Source of the DNA: Candidatus Poribacteria bacterium | GTDB lineage: Bacteria; Poribacteria; WGA-4E; WGA-3G | Reading direction: 5' to 3' | Assembly: GCA_022394755.1 (NCBI GenBank) | Contig: JAGFCA010000203.1 | Coordinates: 1-39,106 of the forward strand | DNA length: 39,106 bases | Shown here: positions 16,414 to 25,166 of the stretch, one piece after another | Layout: every line of letters begins with the position of its first letter | Numbering within the stretch: the first letter of the stretch is position 1 | The notes under the pieces: model-generated | The model's database searches: none | What the model was told of the DNA's origin: nothing | Seen by the model: the letters and a program-made list of their open reading frames with translations, nothing else | Position numbers and translations under genes: made by a program

Positions 16414-17841
16414 ATGTCTTATTCAGTTCTCATAGCAGATGATGACAACAGTCTACGACAAGTCCTAAGTGCCGCTCTCAATAAGGCTGGATATAATACT
16501 GTAAAAGCTCGAAATGGTAAAGAGACCATTGAGTGTATACAAGAAAATGAGATTGATGTCATGTTACTTGATATCTTCTTAGGGGATGTCGATGGACTTG
16601 AATTGATAGAGTCTATTCAAGAGATAAACCCAACTGTCGCAATCATAATAATTACTGGACACGGCACAACACAAACGGCTATTGAAGCCGCAAAAAGACG
16701 GGCTTACGGTTACCTCACAAAACCTATTGACCGAGAAGAATTGCTTGATTTGGTTGAACGCGCAGCATCTGCTGTTAATATCACAAAAGAGGAAACAGAA
16801 GGTACACAAGAAAATGAGCAAATTGATGCTCAAGGGAGAATGGTCGGGAAGAGTCCGGCTATGCAGGTAGTATATCAAGTAATTGGACGGGCAGCTGTCA
16901 GTGATGAAACCGTTCTGATTATGGGTGAAAGTGGTACCGGTAAAGAATTGGTCGCAGAACTTATTCATAAAAATAGTCCACGGTCTGAAAACCCTTTTAT
17001 TGTCGTGGATTGTAGTGCTATATCTCCCAGTCTTATTGAAAGTACACTCTTTGGGCACGTTAAAGGTGCTTATACTGATGCACACGCGGATAGGAAAGGT
17101 AAATTTGAACAGGCAGATTCCGGGACAATTTTTCTTGACGAAGTTGGAGAATTATCTATTGATGTGCAGATGAAATTGTTACGAGTTTTACAAGAACGAG
17201 AGATTGAACCGGTTGGTAGTAATGATACACGCTCGGTAAACGTAAGAATTATTGCTGCAACTAACCAAAAACTCGAAACTAGCATAACAGATAAGACATT
17301 TAGAGATGATCTCTATTACAGGTTGAATGTTGTTCCTATTTCTCTCCCGCCATTAAGAGAACGTAGGGAGGATATTCCAGATCTAATTGACCTCTTTACA
17401 AGTCGATTTGCTCAGGAGTATCAAATACCTAAAATCGGGATTTCTACCGAGACAATTGATAAACTTACCGAACATGAATGGCACGGGAATGTACGTGAAC
17501 TTGAAAACGCAATTAAACGCGCTCTCGTCATGTGTTCTGGACAAATGCTACTCCCTGAACACTTTGCTGAGATACTGGATAAACCTGTCTTAGATAGTAA
17601 TGTAAATAACCAAGACCTCGATTTACAGATGCAATCTCTACTTCAAATGCAAGTGACACAACTTCTGGAATCTGAAATGGATTTAGGACATCTATACGCT
17701 AAAATAACAGCTGTTTTTGAGAAACCTCTATTTGAAATTGTCCTTGAGTATACTGATGGCAATCAGAGTAAAGCATCAGAAATTCTTGGAATCAACCGAA
17801 ATACCCTAAGTGCAAGGTTAAAAGTATACGACATCAAGTGA
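16414..17841 (+). CDS. Sigma54-dependent response regulator, NtrC family
   Basis: 475 residues in three domains. The receiver domain (1-120) has the acidic pocket in IADDDNS and phospho-acceptor Asp53 (MLLDIFLG). The AAA+ domain (about 145-375) has Walker A GESGTGKE (171-178), Walker B FLDEVGE (Asp242-Glu243) and arginine fingers in the FRDDLYYRLNV region. The Fis-type helix-turn-helix is at the C-terminus (NQSKASEILGINRNTLSARL). The sigma54-contact loop reads GAYTDA (218-223) instead of GAFTGA, a variant also known in active family members. Once phosphorylated by the adjacent kinase it should open sigma54 promoters. I saw no clear -24/-12 promoter in the window, so its targets are probably elsewhere. 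Confidence 0.94.
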   Translation: MSYSVLIADDDNSLRQVLSAALNKAGYNTVKARNGKETIECIQENEIDVMLLDIFLGDVDGLELIESIQEINPTVAIIIITGHGTTQTAIEAAKRRAYGYLTKPIDREELLDLVERAASAVNITKEETEGTQENEQIDAQGRMVGKSPAMQVVYQVIGRAAVSDETVLIMGESGTGKELVAELIHKNSPRSENPFIVVDCSAISPSLIESTLFGHVKGAYTDAHADRKGKFEQADSGTIFLDEVGELSIDVQMKLLRVLQEREIEPVGSNDTRSVNVRIIAATNQKLETSITDKTFRDDLYYRLNVVPISLPPLRERREDIPDLIDLFTSRFAQEYQIPKIGISTETIDKLTEHEWHGNVRELENAIKRALVMCSGQMLLPEHFAEILDKPVLDSNVNNQDLDLQMQSLLQMQVTQLLESEMDLGHLYAKITAVFEKPLFEIVLEYTDGNQSKASEILGINRNTLSARLKVYDIK

Positions 17842-17932
17842 TTGCTCATAACCTTGATTTATTGTAGTAGAAATACAGATAATTTTAAAAAATCTAAAAA
17901 AATATGAAGAAAATCAATACGAGATTACACTA

Positions 17933-18226
17933 ATGGATATAGGAAAAGTAATTGGAACAGTAGTCGCAACACGTAAAGATCCAAGTTTAGACGGTACACG
18001 TCTCCTCATTGTGCAACCATTGGACGAGAAACAGAATCCTATAAAGACGCCAATCGTTGCTGTGGATACATTAAAGGATGCAGGAGAAGGAGAAATTGTC
18101 TACTATGTCACTGGAGGGGACGCAGTAGGTGTGCTTCCAGGAAAAAGAATGCCTGTAGATGTGGCTATTGTCGGACTTGTTGATTCAATTTCACTACTTG
18201 AAGAACACAGTAATACATCTACATAA
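17933..18226 (+). CDS. EutN/CcmL-family microcompartment vertex protein, copy 1
   Basis: 97 residues of the BMC-P (EutN/CcmL) family, pentamers that cap the vertices of bacterial microcompartment shells. The family frame is visible: IGKVIGTVVATRKDPSLDG, LLIVQPLDE, PIVAVDTLKDAGEGEIVYYVTGGDA and a C-terminal PVDVAIVGLVDSI. It is followed 20 nt later by a second, diverged member of the same length. No shell hexamer (BMC-H) or encapsulated enzyme gene is in the window. The upstream two-component system might control it, but a 91-nt gap with no clear promoter leaves this open. Confidence 0.88.
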   Translation: MDIGKVIGTVVATRKDPSLDGTRLLIVQPLDEKQNPIKTPIVAVDTLKDAGEGEIVYYVTGGDAVGVLPGKRMPVDVAIVGLVDSISLLEEHSNTST

Positions 18227-18246
18227 TCAGAATTTAGAAGGTCTCT

Positions 18247-18540
18247 ATGTATCTGGCAAAAGTAATTGGCAAAGCCGTTTCAGTACTTAAACATCCAGCG
18301 TATGAAAATCGGACGCTGCTACTTGTTCAACCCCTAAGTCTAAAATCACACGTTGTACGAACACCAACTATTGCTGTTGATTACGTCGGCGCGGGTGAAG
18401 GAGATACTGTAATTGTAGGCGCAGGTCCCGGTGCTGCAGAAGAAGTTTTCGGTATAGAAAATGCACCTATCCGAGAACTAATTATGGGAATTGTTGATCA
18501 TTTTGATATGACCTTTCCGGAGGAAACAAATGATACATAA
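18247..18540 (+). CDS. EutN/CcmL-family microcompartment vertex protein, copy 2
   Basis: A second 97-residue BMC-P protein. It shows LAKVIGKAVSVLKHPAYENRT, LLLVQPLSLKSH, TIAVDYVGAGEGDTVIVGAGPGA and the end IRELIMGIVDHFDM, which is the usual EutN/CcmL pattern with the AGEGD turn. It differs clearly from copy 1, so the pair is an old duplication; several microcompartment types carry two or three distinct vertex proteins. An AGAAGG Shine-Dalgarno lies 6 nt before the start. The following lipoprotein gene begins inside the last 11 nt of this gene, so it is co-translated with an envelope protein, an unusual partner for a cytoplasmic shell component. Confidence 0.88.
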   Translation: MYLAKVIGKAVSVLKHPAYENRTLLLVQPLSLKSHVVRTPTIAVDYVGAGEGDTVIVGAGPGAAEEVFGIENAPIRELIMGIVDHFDMTFPEETNDT

Positions 18541-19189
18541 ACATACAGTGAGAATACGTAACCTATCATACATTCAACCTACTTCCTCAGTTACAATTTG
18601 TAGAAATGTCTTCCTGAGTATTCTACTCTTATTTGTATGTTTGCAATTGAATGCTTGCCGTCTGGCACAGGTCTTATCCACTCAATATAGTGAGAATATA
18701 GCAACTGCTGATTATGGAACTGAAGCAAACCATCCCGGTCTAAACGATGGAAACTTGGAAACCATCGCAACCCTCCCCGCAAAGAACGATCGAAACTTTA
18801 TTATTCGTTTTGATGAAATACATCCAATTCGAAAAATTGTCATACATAATGGCAATCTATTCCGATTTCAAATGGAATATCTAAATTCTGAATCAGATAA
18901 ATGGGAGACTTTCCACTCAGTTATTCAGCGACGGAACTTAGAAGGTAAAAGAGCTCAACCCACCTTTGTTATTGACAGATTAAACATAAATACGAAAATG
19001 ATTCGTATCGTTGTAAGTCGTACTGTCGATGACGTCGTTGTAAATAAAGTTAAACTCGACCAAGGAGATAAAGTGGTAAATAAACGGATGACTATTGGCA
19101 ATCAGTATTATCCTCACTATCGTGTGGTACGACCTTCAATAGCTCAAGTTCGAGAAATTGAAATATACCACCTTGCAAGTAACAATTAA
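18530..19189 (+). CDS. Predicted lipoprotein with discoidin-like (F5/8 type C) domain
   Basis: 219 residues. A long N-terminal region is followed by a hydrophobic core (FLSILLLFVCLQ) and a lipobox LNAC with Cys43, so the mature protein would be lipid-anchored. The mature part (NHPGLNDGNLETIATLP, then IRFDEIHPIRKIVIHNG, and an end VREIEIYHLASN) follows the jelly-roll pattern of discoidin/carbohydrate-binding domains, where a NDGN-type loop and an IxxIxI end are typical. It starts 11 nt inside the upstream EutN gene and precedes the C25 peptidase by 43 nt. Its binding target is unknown. The start could be internal, since the signal begins late. Confidence 0.72.
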   Translation: MIHKHTVRIRNLSYIQPTSSVTICRNVFLSILLLFVCLQLNACRLAQVLSTQYSENIATADYGTEANHPGLNDGNLETIATLPAKNDRNFIIRFDEIHPIRKIVIHNGNLFRFQMEYLNSESDKWETFHSVIQRRNLEGKRAQPTFVIDRLNINTKMIRIVVSRTVDDVVVNKVKLDQGDKVVNKRMTIGNQYYPHYRVVRPSIAQVREIEIYHLASNN

Positions 19190-19232
19190 TTACCACTACA
19201 TCCTCTAATCTACATTTAGAAAACTAATTCCC

Positions 19233-22200
19233 ATGATAAGACATTTTATATATCCTACAACTATTTTACTGTTTTTTGCGATTATCACCTTTTGTGCTGC
19301 TCTGCCTGTAGATACAACACCAGATTTTCACGCTAACAAGATTACTACCACTGGAAAGATTGAGTTGGTGAAAGATACACCACAAGGTGTGACTATACAA
19401 CTCAATATTGAAAAGTCAGATCTGAAAATCAATATTGAAGAACAAAACAGTCAACTATATCAGACACTCTCCTTCCCAAATTGTAGGTATACCACAGGAA
19501 AAGGACTACCACGTATTCCTATGCAAACTACTTTAATAGGAGTACCGTCTGATACAAATTTTACGGTACATATAGTTGATCGTGGAGATTTCAGCACATT
19601 TACACTTCCACATAAAATTGCAAACAGTAGAGATGGCTATATTGAAGAGTTATCTGAACAAAAAATAACATCAAATAATATATATACTACCAATCAATAT
19701 ATACCCCAAGACCTTGCTGAAATTGGGTCTCCAGGATGGATACGTGATAATCGTATTCTACCCATTCAAGTTTATCCTATACAGTATAATCCTGTCACTG
19801 GGATGGTTAAACTATATCATCGGCTTGTGGTAGAAGTTCGGTTCAAAAGATTAGCAAACGCACCATCACCTGTTCAGAGAATTTCCCGTCCAGAATCATC
19901 TGTTTATCAAAAAACGTTTGAGAATCTAATTGTAAATCCAAAAACTGCGAATCAATGGCGTTCACCAGTTAATCAGCAATTTACAAATAATGAATCCACT
20001 GCAAACCTATATCTTAAAAACCCATCATTCTTCTCTTTACCTGCTGCTGGCAGGTATAAGATCCTTACCGACCAATCAGGTATGTACCGTATTACTGCAA
20101 GTGATTTGGCTGCTGCTGGTATTGATCTTCCCACAATAAAAGTTTCTACATTGACACTATCAAACAAAGGACGACATGTACCTATTTTGGTTCGAAATGC
20201 AACGAGTGGGCAAGAAATATCAGTCACTGGAGATAATTTTACTGGATTCGATCCAGAAGGTGAAATCATATTTTACGCTCAACGGCATTCCGGAGATAAA
20301 ACATATATCGATCCCTATTCTGATGAAAATATATATTGGTTAACTTGGAATGCTGGACCAGGACTCCGAATGGAAACGAAGACTGTATCTGTTGACGCAT
20401 CACTACGATACCAGCCAAGAAACTTCCTTACACGAGTTCATTTTGAAAAGGATAACCAATTTCGTAGATTTAAGGATTTTGGCCTCTCAGCAGGTAGCGA
20501 ATATGATGATTTTGGCGAAGGTCTTCAAGAACGACACTTCCAACTAAATTCCTTACCAGACCTACCTGATGATAGTTGGTTCTGGGCACAACTCAGCGCA
20601 CCAACAACACGAGATTTCCCTTTTACAATTAACGGAGTTGCAGGAACAGGAAATAAGGCTACAATACGGATCGCACTCCATGGTAGATCAGTGGACACAC
20701 ATTTCGCTGAATTATGGTTAAACAATGATATTATTATCGGCACACCACGTTGGGAAGGGGATATAGAATACATACTTGAAAATACTACTGTATCACAATC
20801 CTTTCTAAAAAATGGTAGAAATACATTTCGCGCTGTTCTCCCCGGAAGTCAAGAATTAGATCTACTGATGTTAAACTGGTTTGAAGTGGATTATTGGCGA
20901 AATTATAAAGCTACAAATAACGTGCTTCCATTTGCAATTACACTAATACCAGATGAAACGGGGATTGTTAATCCAAACTTTAGGGTAGAATTAAAGAACT
21001 TTAATACACCTGATATAGAAATATATGGGATTGACGGAACACGATATGTCGGTCTATCCCCACAACAAGATGAAGACCTACAAGGAAAATATAACGTCGT
21101 TTTTCAATCAACACAAATTGAAGGCACTTCAACAAACAACATTAATCAACCTTTAAATACTGAAATCCAATATATCGCATTGACAAGAGATCAATATCTT
21201 ACACCAATAGATATAATAAAGGATTCACCCTCCGATTTACGGAACTCAAACAACGCTGCCGATTACATCATTATTACCGATACAGAATTTATTCGAGAAG
21301 TACAACCACTCGCAAGTTTTCGTAGCCAACAAGGGTTACGGTCTAAAATTGTAACTGTTGAGGATATATATGATGAATTTAATCACGGTATTCCAAATCC
21401 TTATGCACTCCGGGATTTTCTAAAATATGCCTATGAGAATTGGCAATCCCCTGCCCCAACTTATGTACTGTTAGTTGGAGATACAAATTTACAAGATAAA
21501 AGTAGTACTGTTCCAACAATACAAGTCCAAATCCCAGGATACGGATCATCCGCAAGCGATTACAAGTTTGTCACTTTCCGTGGAAATGATAATTTTCCTG
21601 AAATGTTTATCGGGAGAGTGCCAGTATCACATAGTGTTGATGTACGTGTTTTTGTAGAACGGGCAATAAATTATGAAACAAACGCAGATGTTGGACCCTG
21701 GCATAAACGTATTCTAATGCTGGCTGGCTCGGATGAAAGGTTTCATTTCCAGACTGATCTTCTAACAAATGCAAGTCACCTAACTGACAAGTATGAAACT
21801 GTGCCAATTTACGCACCACCTACTCCAGAAGATGAATTACCATTAGGAGAAGCAAGTACACCTGTCGGTAGACAAGTAATTAATGGATTCAACGATGGGG
21901 CAAGTTTAGTCAATTACATAGGACACGGTGGTGGAGGTGTTTGGTCATCAAGTCGTATGATGGATTTAGAAGATCCTGAAAAAAATCTAACAAATATAGC
22001 AAGGATGCCATTTGTTATTAGCATGACCTGTTTTACTGGGGAATTTGATAGTCCTACAGGTTGTTTAGCTGAAGCATTACTCCAATCTGAAAGTGGCGGC
22101 GCAATTGCTGTAATCGGGGGTACCAGTATTGGACTCTTAGATGGTGATTTTTTACTAAATCAGGAAATATTTGAGGTGATGTTTAATGACAAAACAGAAC

Positions 22201-24410
22201 ATATCGGGGCTATCCTTGCGGAAGCAAAAACTCAGTTCCTTATTAATTCTCCAGGATACCTTGATCTCACAGAGGTCTTCACGCTTTTCGGTGATCCGGC
22301 AACGCGGTTGAGATTGCCACATACAGAAATGGAGTTAACTCTCAATCTGAACGATCCAAAGCAGGGAAATAACGACCGTGAAGATACACTCCTAAATGTT
22401 ACTGGGAGTCTCCCGATTCCAGATTTTACTGGAGATGCCGAGATTACGGTTATTCCCAACCCACCAGAAAGAAGAGAAAAGAGAAGACCAATTGGGCAAC
22501 GGAACATAAAGGCACCACTCGTCCGATCTATTGACAATTTACCTCGTACCGAAACTGTATCCGTTGTTGATGGAAAGTTCAATACACAAATGCAAATTCC
22601 ATATAATAGTGCTTTCGATGCATTAAAGTTGAGAGTATACGCATGGAATACACAAGAAGATGCAATTGGGTATACCTCATATACCCCTCTTGAACGATTT
22701 GTTAAGAATGTACGTCTGGAACCTGATCCTGTACCACCAAATGAACCTGTTCATGTCTATGCACAGGTTGTAAATAATACAGCAATAAATGCAATGAGCT
22801 TATATTGGAGTTATCAGGTTATTGACGATCGACGGCAAGTGCGAGATGTAGAAAAAATTCCTATGGTGCATCAAGAGTCAGGAATTTATAGAACTGAATT
22901 CCCGATCCCTGCTGCTGAAAGAGGAGATCTGATTGACTATTATCTACTCGTTGAACCTAAGGATGAACGTATATTACAAACAAAGGTTGTCACCTATGGA
23001 GTAGGTGAACCAGATTTCTCTGTTTTAGGACACACTATCCATTGGAGTACGGATGCTTCTTTCCATCTTTCCGCGCAGATTAAGAACTTTGGTGACATTT
23101 CAGGTAAAGACGTTCCAGTCTATTTCTTGCAATTGCCTGTGAATACATCTAACCAGGGGCAGGAAATTACGCTTGCAGACCTTAAAAATGCAACACCAAT
23201 CGGAGTTGTGCAGATTATTCCAGAAATACCACCTGATGAATATGTTATTGCAAGTGTTCCTTGGAAACCTCATCCTGGTGAATATACTGTTACTGTCTTT
23301 GTTGATATGCCAACGGACGAACAACCGCGTGGGATAATTAAGGAATTAAGAGAATTCAACAACAGTTCCTCCAGAGAATTCGTTAACAATACTGTTTTCC
23401 TCAACTCAGACAATATCGACCAACCGATCCAAAGTATTGATGGGGCTTTTCGTATCACAATTCCGAAGGACAGCCTACAAGAGACATCAACACTACTCTT
23501 TGAAACACAGGAGTTAATAATCAAAAATCAACCAGACATAATAAATCCATCTGGAATTGAACAGGCAGCTCCTACCGCATATCATATTAACTTGAATCAA
23601 CAATCTGAATTGACAGGAACAGCCACATTTGTTACTAAGACTGAAGTAAATTCGCATATCTATATGCGTGATGATGAAACAGGGAATTGGATACGGGTAG
23701 GAAACCAAAGTGAAGATGGTGAAACAATCTCTGCAGAGGTTAAATTACCTGGAACTTTCGCACTACTATCACATTCAGATAATCGTCCGCCCGTACTTGA
23801 ATTAACAGTGGAAGATCAAGGGTTCGTTGATGGTGATTACATCTCGGATATTCCCACAATAACTGCAAGGATCGTAGACGCGAATGGAATAGATCCCAGA
23901 CCGGACAATATTATTCTTACTAAGAACGGTAATCGTGTTTTACAGTCTGAGTATATTATATCCACTTCTCCCACAAGTAGTAATGTGTTATTACTGACAT
24001 ATTCTCCAGACCATGCATTACCAGCAGGTGAGTATCGGATTCGATTGCAGGCTTTGGATGCAAACGGCAATACAGCGGAAACAGAGCTCAACGGAAAAGT
24101 AGCAGGTGGGTTAGAGATAAAGAACATTGCGAATTTTCCAAATCCATTTCGTCCTGGCAAAGGCACAGACTTCGCATACTATCTGACAGAAAACGCAGAT
24201 ACAGTTAGCCTGAAGATCTATACACTCACGGGAAGACTCATCAGAAATGTGGATACACTTGACGCAGATACATCATACAATGAATATCATTTTGATGGAT
24301 TAGACGAAGATGGAGACCCACTTGCCAACGGTGTCTATATATACAAATTCACTGCCACCAAAAATGATGAACGTGTACAAAAGGTCGGGAAGATTCTGAT
24401 TCTTAAGTAG
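19233..24410 (+). CDS. Large secreted gingipain-type cysteine peptidase (C25) with FlgD-like C-terminal domain
   Basis: 1725 residues. A signal peptide (IYPTTILLFFAIITFCAALP) leads into a pro-region of about 650 residues that resembles PorU/C25 propeptides. The catalytic domain (about 675-1040) opens ADYIIITDTEFI and has the catalytic His898 in NYIGHGGGG and Cys933 in ISMTCFTGEF, followed by AIAVIGGTS. Further beta-sandwich regions follow, and the last about 100 residues are a FlgD-type Ig domain (NIANFPNPFRPG..., LKIYTLTGRLIR..., GVYIYKFTA), like the C-terminal domains of exported proteins in FCB bacteria. Family members include gingipains and the sortase-like PorU of the type IX secretion system; which role applies here is not decidable without the other por genes. 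It is the last gene of the EutN-lipoprotein cluster. Confidence 0.9.
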   Translation: MIRHFIYPTTILLFFAIITFCAALPVDTTPDFHANKITTTGKIELVKDTPQGVTIQLNIEKSDLKINIEEQNSQLYQTLSFPNCRYTTGKGLPRIPMQTTLIGVPSDTNFTVHIVDRGDFSTFTLPHKIANSRDGYIEELSEQKITSNNIYTTNQYIPQDLAEIGSPGWIRDNRILPIQVYPIQYNPVTGMVKLYHRLVVEVRFKRLANAPSPVQRISRPESSVYQKTFENLIVNPKTANQWRSPVNQQFTNNESTANLYLKNPSFFSLPAAGRYKILTDQSGMYRITASDLAAAGIDLPTIKVSTLTLSNKGRHVPILVRNATSGQEISVTGDNFTGFDPEGEIIFYAQRHSGDKTYIDPYSDENIYWLTWNAGPGLRMETKTVSVDASLRYQPRNFLTRVHFEKDNQFRRFKDFGLSAGSEYDDFGEGLQERHFQLNSLPDLPDDSWFWAQLSAPTTRDFPFTINGVAGTGNKATIRIALHGRSVDTHFAELWLNNDIIIGTPRWEGDIEYILENTTVSQSFLKNGRNTFRAVLPGSQELDLLMLNWFEVDYWRNYKATNNVLPFAITLIPDETGIVNPNFRVELKNFNTPDIEIYGIDGTRYVGLSPQQDEDLQGKYNVVFQSTQIEGTSTNNINQPLNTEIQYIALTRDQYLTPIDIIKDSPSDLRNSNNAADYIIITDTEFIREVQPLASFRSQQGLRSKIVTVEDIYDEFNHGIPNPYALRDFLKYAYENWQSPAPTYVLLVGDTNLQDKSSTVPTIQVQIPGYGSSASDYKFVTFRGNDNFPEMFIGRVPVSHSVDVRVFVERAINYETNADVGPWHKRILMLAGSDERFHFQTDLLTNASHLTDKYETVPIYAPPTPEDELPLGEASTPVGRQVINGFNDGASLVNYIGHGGGGVWSSSRMMDLEDPEKNLTNIARMPFVISMTCFTGEFDSPTGCLAEALLQSESGGAIAVIGGTSIGLLDGDFLLNQEIFEVMFNDKTEHIGAILAEAKTQFLINSPGYLDLTEVFTLFGDPATRLRLPHTEMELTLNLNDPKQGNNDREDTLLNVTGSLPIPDFTGDAEITVIPNPPERREKRRPIGQRNIKAPLVRSIDNLPRTETVSVVDGKFNTQMQIPYNSAFDALKLRVYAWNTQEDAIGYTSYTPLERFVKNVRLEPDPVPPNEPVHVYAQVVNNTAINAMSLYWSYQVIDDRRQVRDVEKIPMVHQESGIYRTEFPIPAAERGDLIDYYLLVEPKDERILQTKVVTYGVGEPDFSVLGHTIHWSTDASFHLSAQIKNFGDISGKDVPVYFLQLPVNTSNQGQEITLADLKNATPIGVVQIIPEIPPDEYVIASVPWKPHPGEYTVTVFVDMPTDEQPRGIIKELREFNNSSSREFVNNTVFLNSDNIDQPIQSIDGAFRITIPKDSLQETSTLLFETQELIIKNQPDIINPSGIEQAAPTAYHINLNQQSELTGTATFVTKTEVNSHIYMRDDETGNWIRVGNQSEDGETISAEVKLPGTFALLSHSDNRPPVLELTVEDQGFVDGDYISDIPTITARIVDANGIDPRPDNIILTKNGNRVLQSEYIISTSPTSSNVLLLTYSPDHALPAGEYRIRLQALDANGNTAETELNGKVAGGLEIKNIANFPNPFRPGKGTDFAYYLTENADTVSLKIYTLTGRLIRNVDTLDADTSYNEYHFDGLDEDGDPLANGVYIYKFTATKNDERVQKVGKILILK

Positions 24411-24411
24411 G

Positions 24412-24428
24412 ACTACTTTATAAGTAGT
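24412..24428 (+). terminator. Possible weak terminator after the C25 peptidase
   Basis: ACTACTT (24412-24418) pairs with AAGTAGT (24422-24428), loop TAT, then ATTCCTTATTATTT. The stem starts 2 nt after the stop codon. It is AT-rich and short, so termination would be weak. Confidence 0.45.
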
Positions 24429-24495
24429 ATTCCTTATTATTTACCGAATGTGAGGAAATGGCTTCCGTATGATTGATTTTACCGAATAAAGCTAC

Positions 24496-24571
24496 TTATA
24501 ACATAGTGTGAACCCTATACTTATAACTTATTGTAATAAGTTATAAGTATATTGCCTGCATTATGTTATAA
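24496..24571. repeat. Nested 76-bp palindrome with four TTATAAC half-sites
   Basis: A perfect 17-bp inverted repeat, left arm 24516-24532 and right arm 24535-24551, is separated by 2 nt. It is enclosed by a second perfect 10-bp inverted repeat (TTATAACATA 24496-24505, TATGTTATAA 24562-24571) with exactly 10 nt between the tiers on each side. Each arm contains TTATAAC or its complement. The rest of the 306-nt gap 24411-24716 is AT-rich, with a possible -10 TATAAT at 24695-24700 for the cupin gene. The element could be an operator, cruciform or termination structure. Confidence 0.7.
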
Positions 24572-24716
24572 TAATATCCTCAATAATATTCTATCATAAT
24601 TTAATTGTCACCATACCTCTATTCATGTATAATTACAATGTTGAAATAAATTATCAAATTATAGTGTCACGAAATTTGATTAATTTAGTTTTTGTATAAT
24701 CCAAAGAATAGAAAGT

Positions 24717-25118
24717 ATGATGACACCTCCGAAACCTATCATCCTAAATCAATCCGAACTTCAGTGGGAAGGGTGGGATGACCCAGAAATTGCAGCTAAA
24801 AGTCCTATACGCTGGAAACTTCTAATCACAAGTGAACGCATGCCGAGTAGTGGTATCGTAACGGGGATAGCTGAAATACCACCCGGTGAGTCACTATTAC
24901 TACATCACCACGAACCCGAAGAAACGTATTACATCATCAGTGGGAATGGACACATGCAAATTGACGATTCTGAAGCGGAAGTTTCTCCTGGATCAACAAT
25001 ATACATTCCACCCAATGCAAAACATTCTCTCCGTTGCATTGGAAGTGAACCCCTCGTTTTCATATTCACATTTGCTCGAGATTCTTTTGACCAAATTACA
25101 TACATTTTTGATGCGTAA
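24717..25118 (+). CDS. Single-domain cupin protein
   Basis: 133 residues forming one cupin barrel. Motif 1 is GESLLLHHHEPEETYYIISGNG, giving the metal-binding His-His-Glu set. Motif 2 is PGSTIYIPPNAKHSLRCIG, with its His. A metal site is therefore complete. Small cupins of this kind act as isomerases, dioxygenases or sugar/ligand-binding proteins, and no partner gene tells which. Two ATG codons in a row (24717, 24720) give equivalent starts. The next gene begins 48 nt downstream in the same direction, so the two may be co-transcribed. Confidence 0.85.
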   Translation: MMTPPKPIILNQSELQWEGWDDPEIAAKSPIRWKLLITSERMPSSGIVTGIAEIPPGESLLLHHHEPEETYYIISGNGHMQIDDSEAEVSPGSTIYIPPNAKHSLRCIGSEPLVFIFTFARDSFDQITYIFDA

Positions 25119-25166
25119 CACATAACACAACTATATTGAGTTTTATCTATTAAGGGAATCATTAGA

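Noticed and set aside
17065..17082. GAYTDA in place of GAFTGA as evidence of a non-functional sigma54 activator
   Set aside because: Walker A, Walker B and DNA-binding parts are intact, and D-containing variants of this loop are common in the family.
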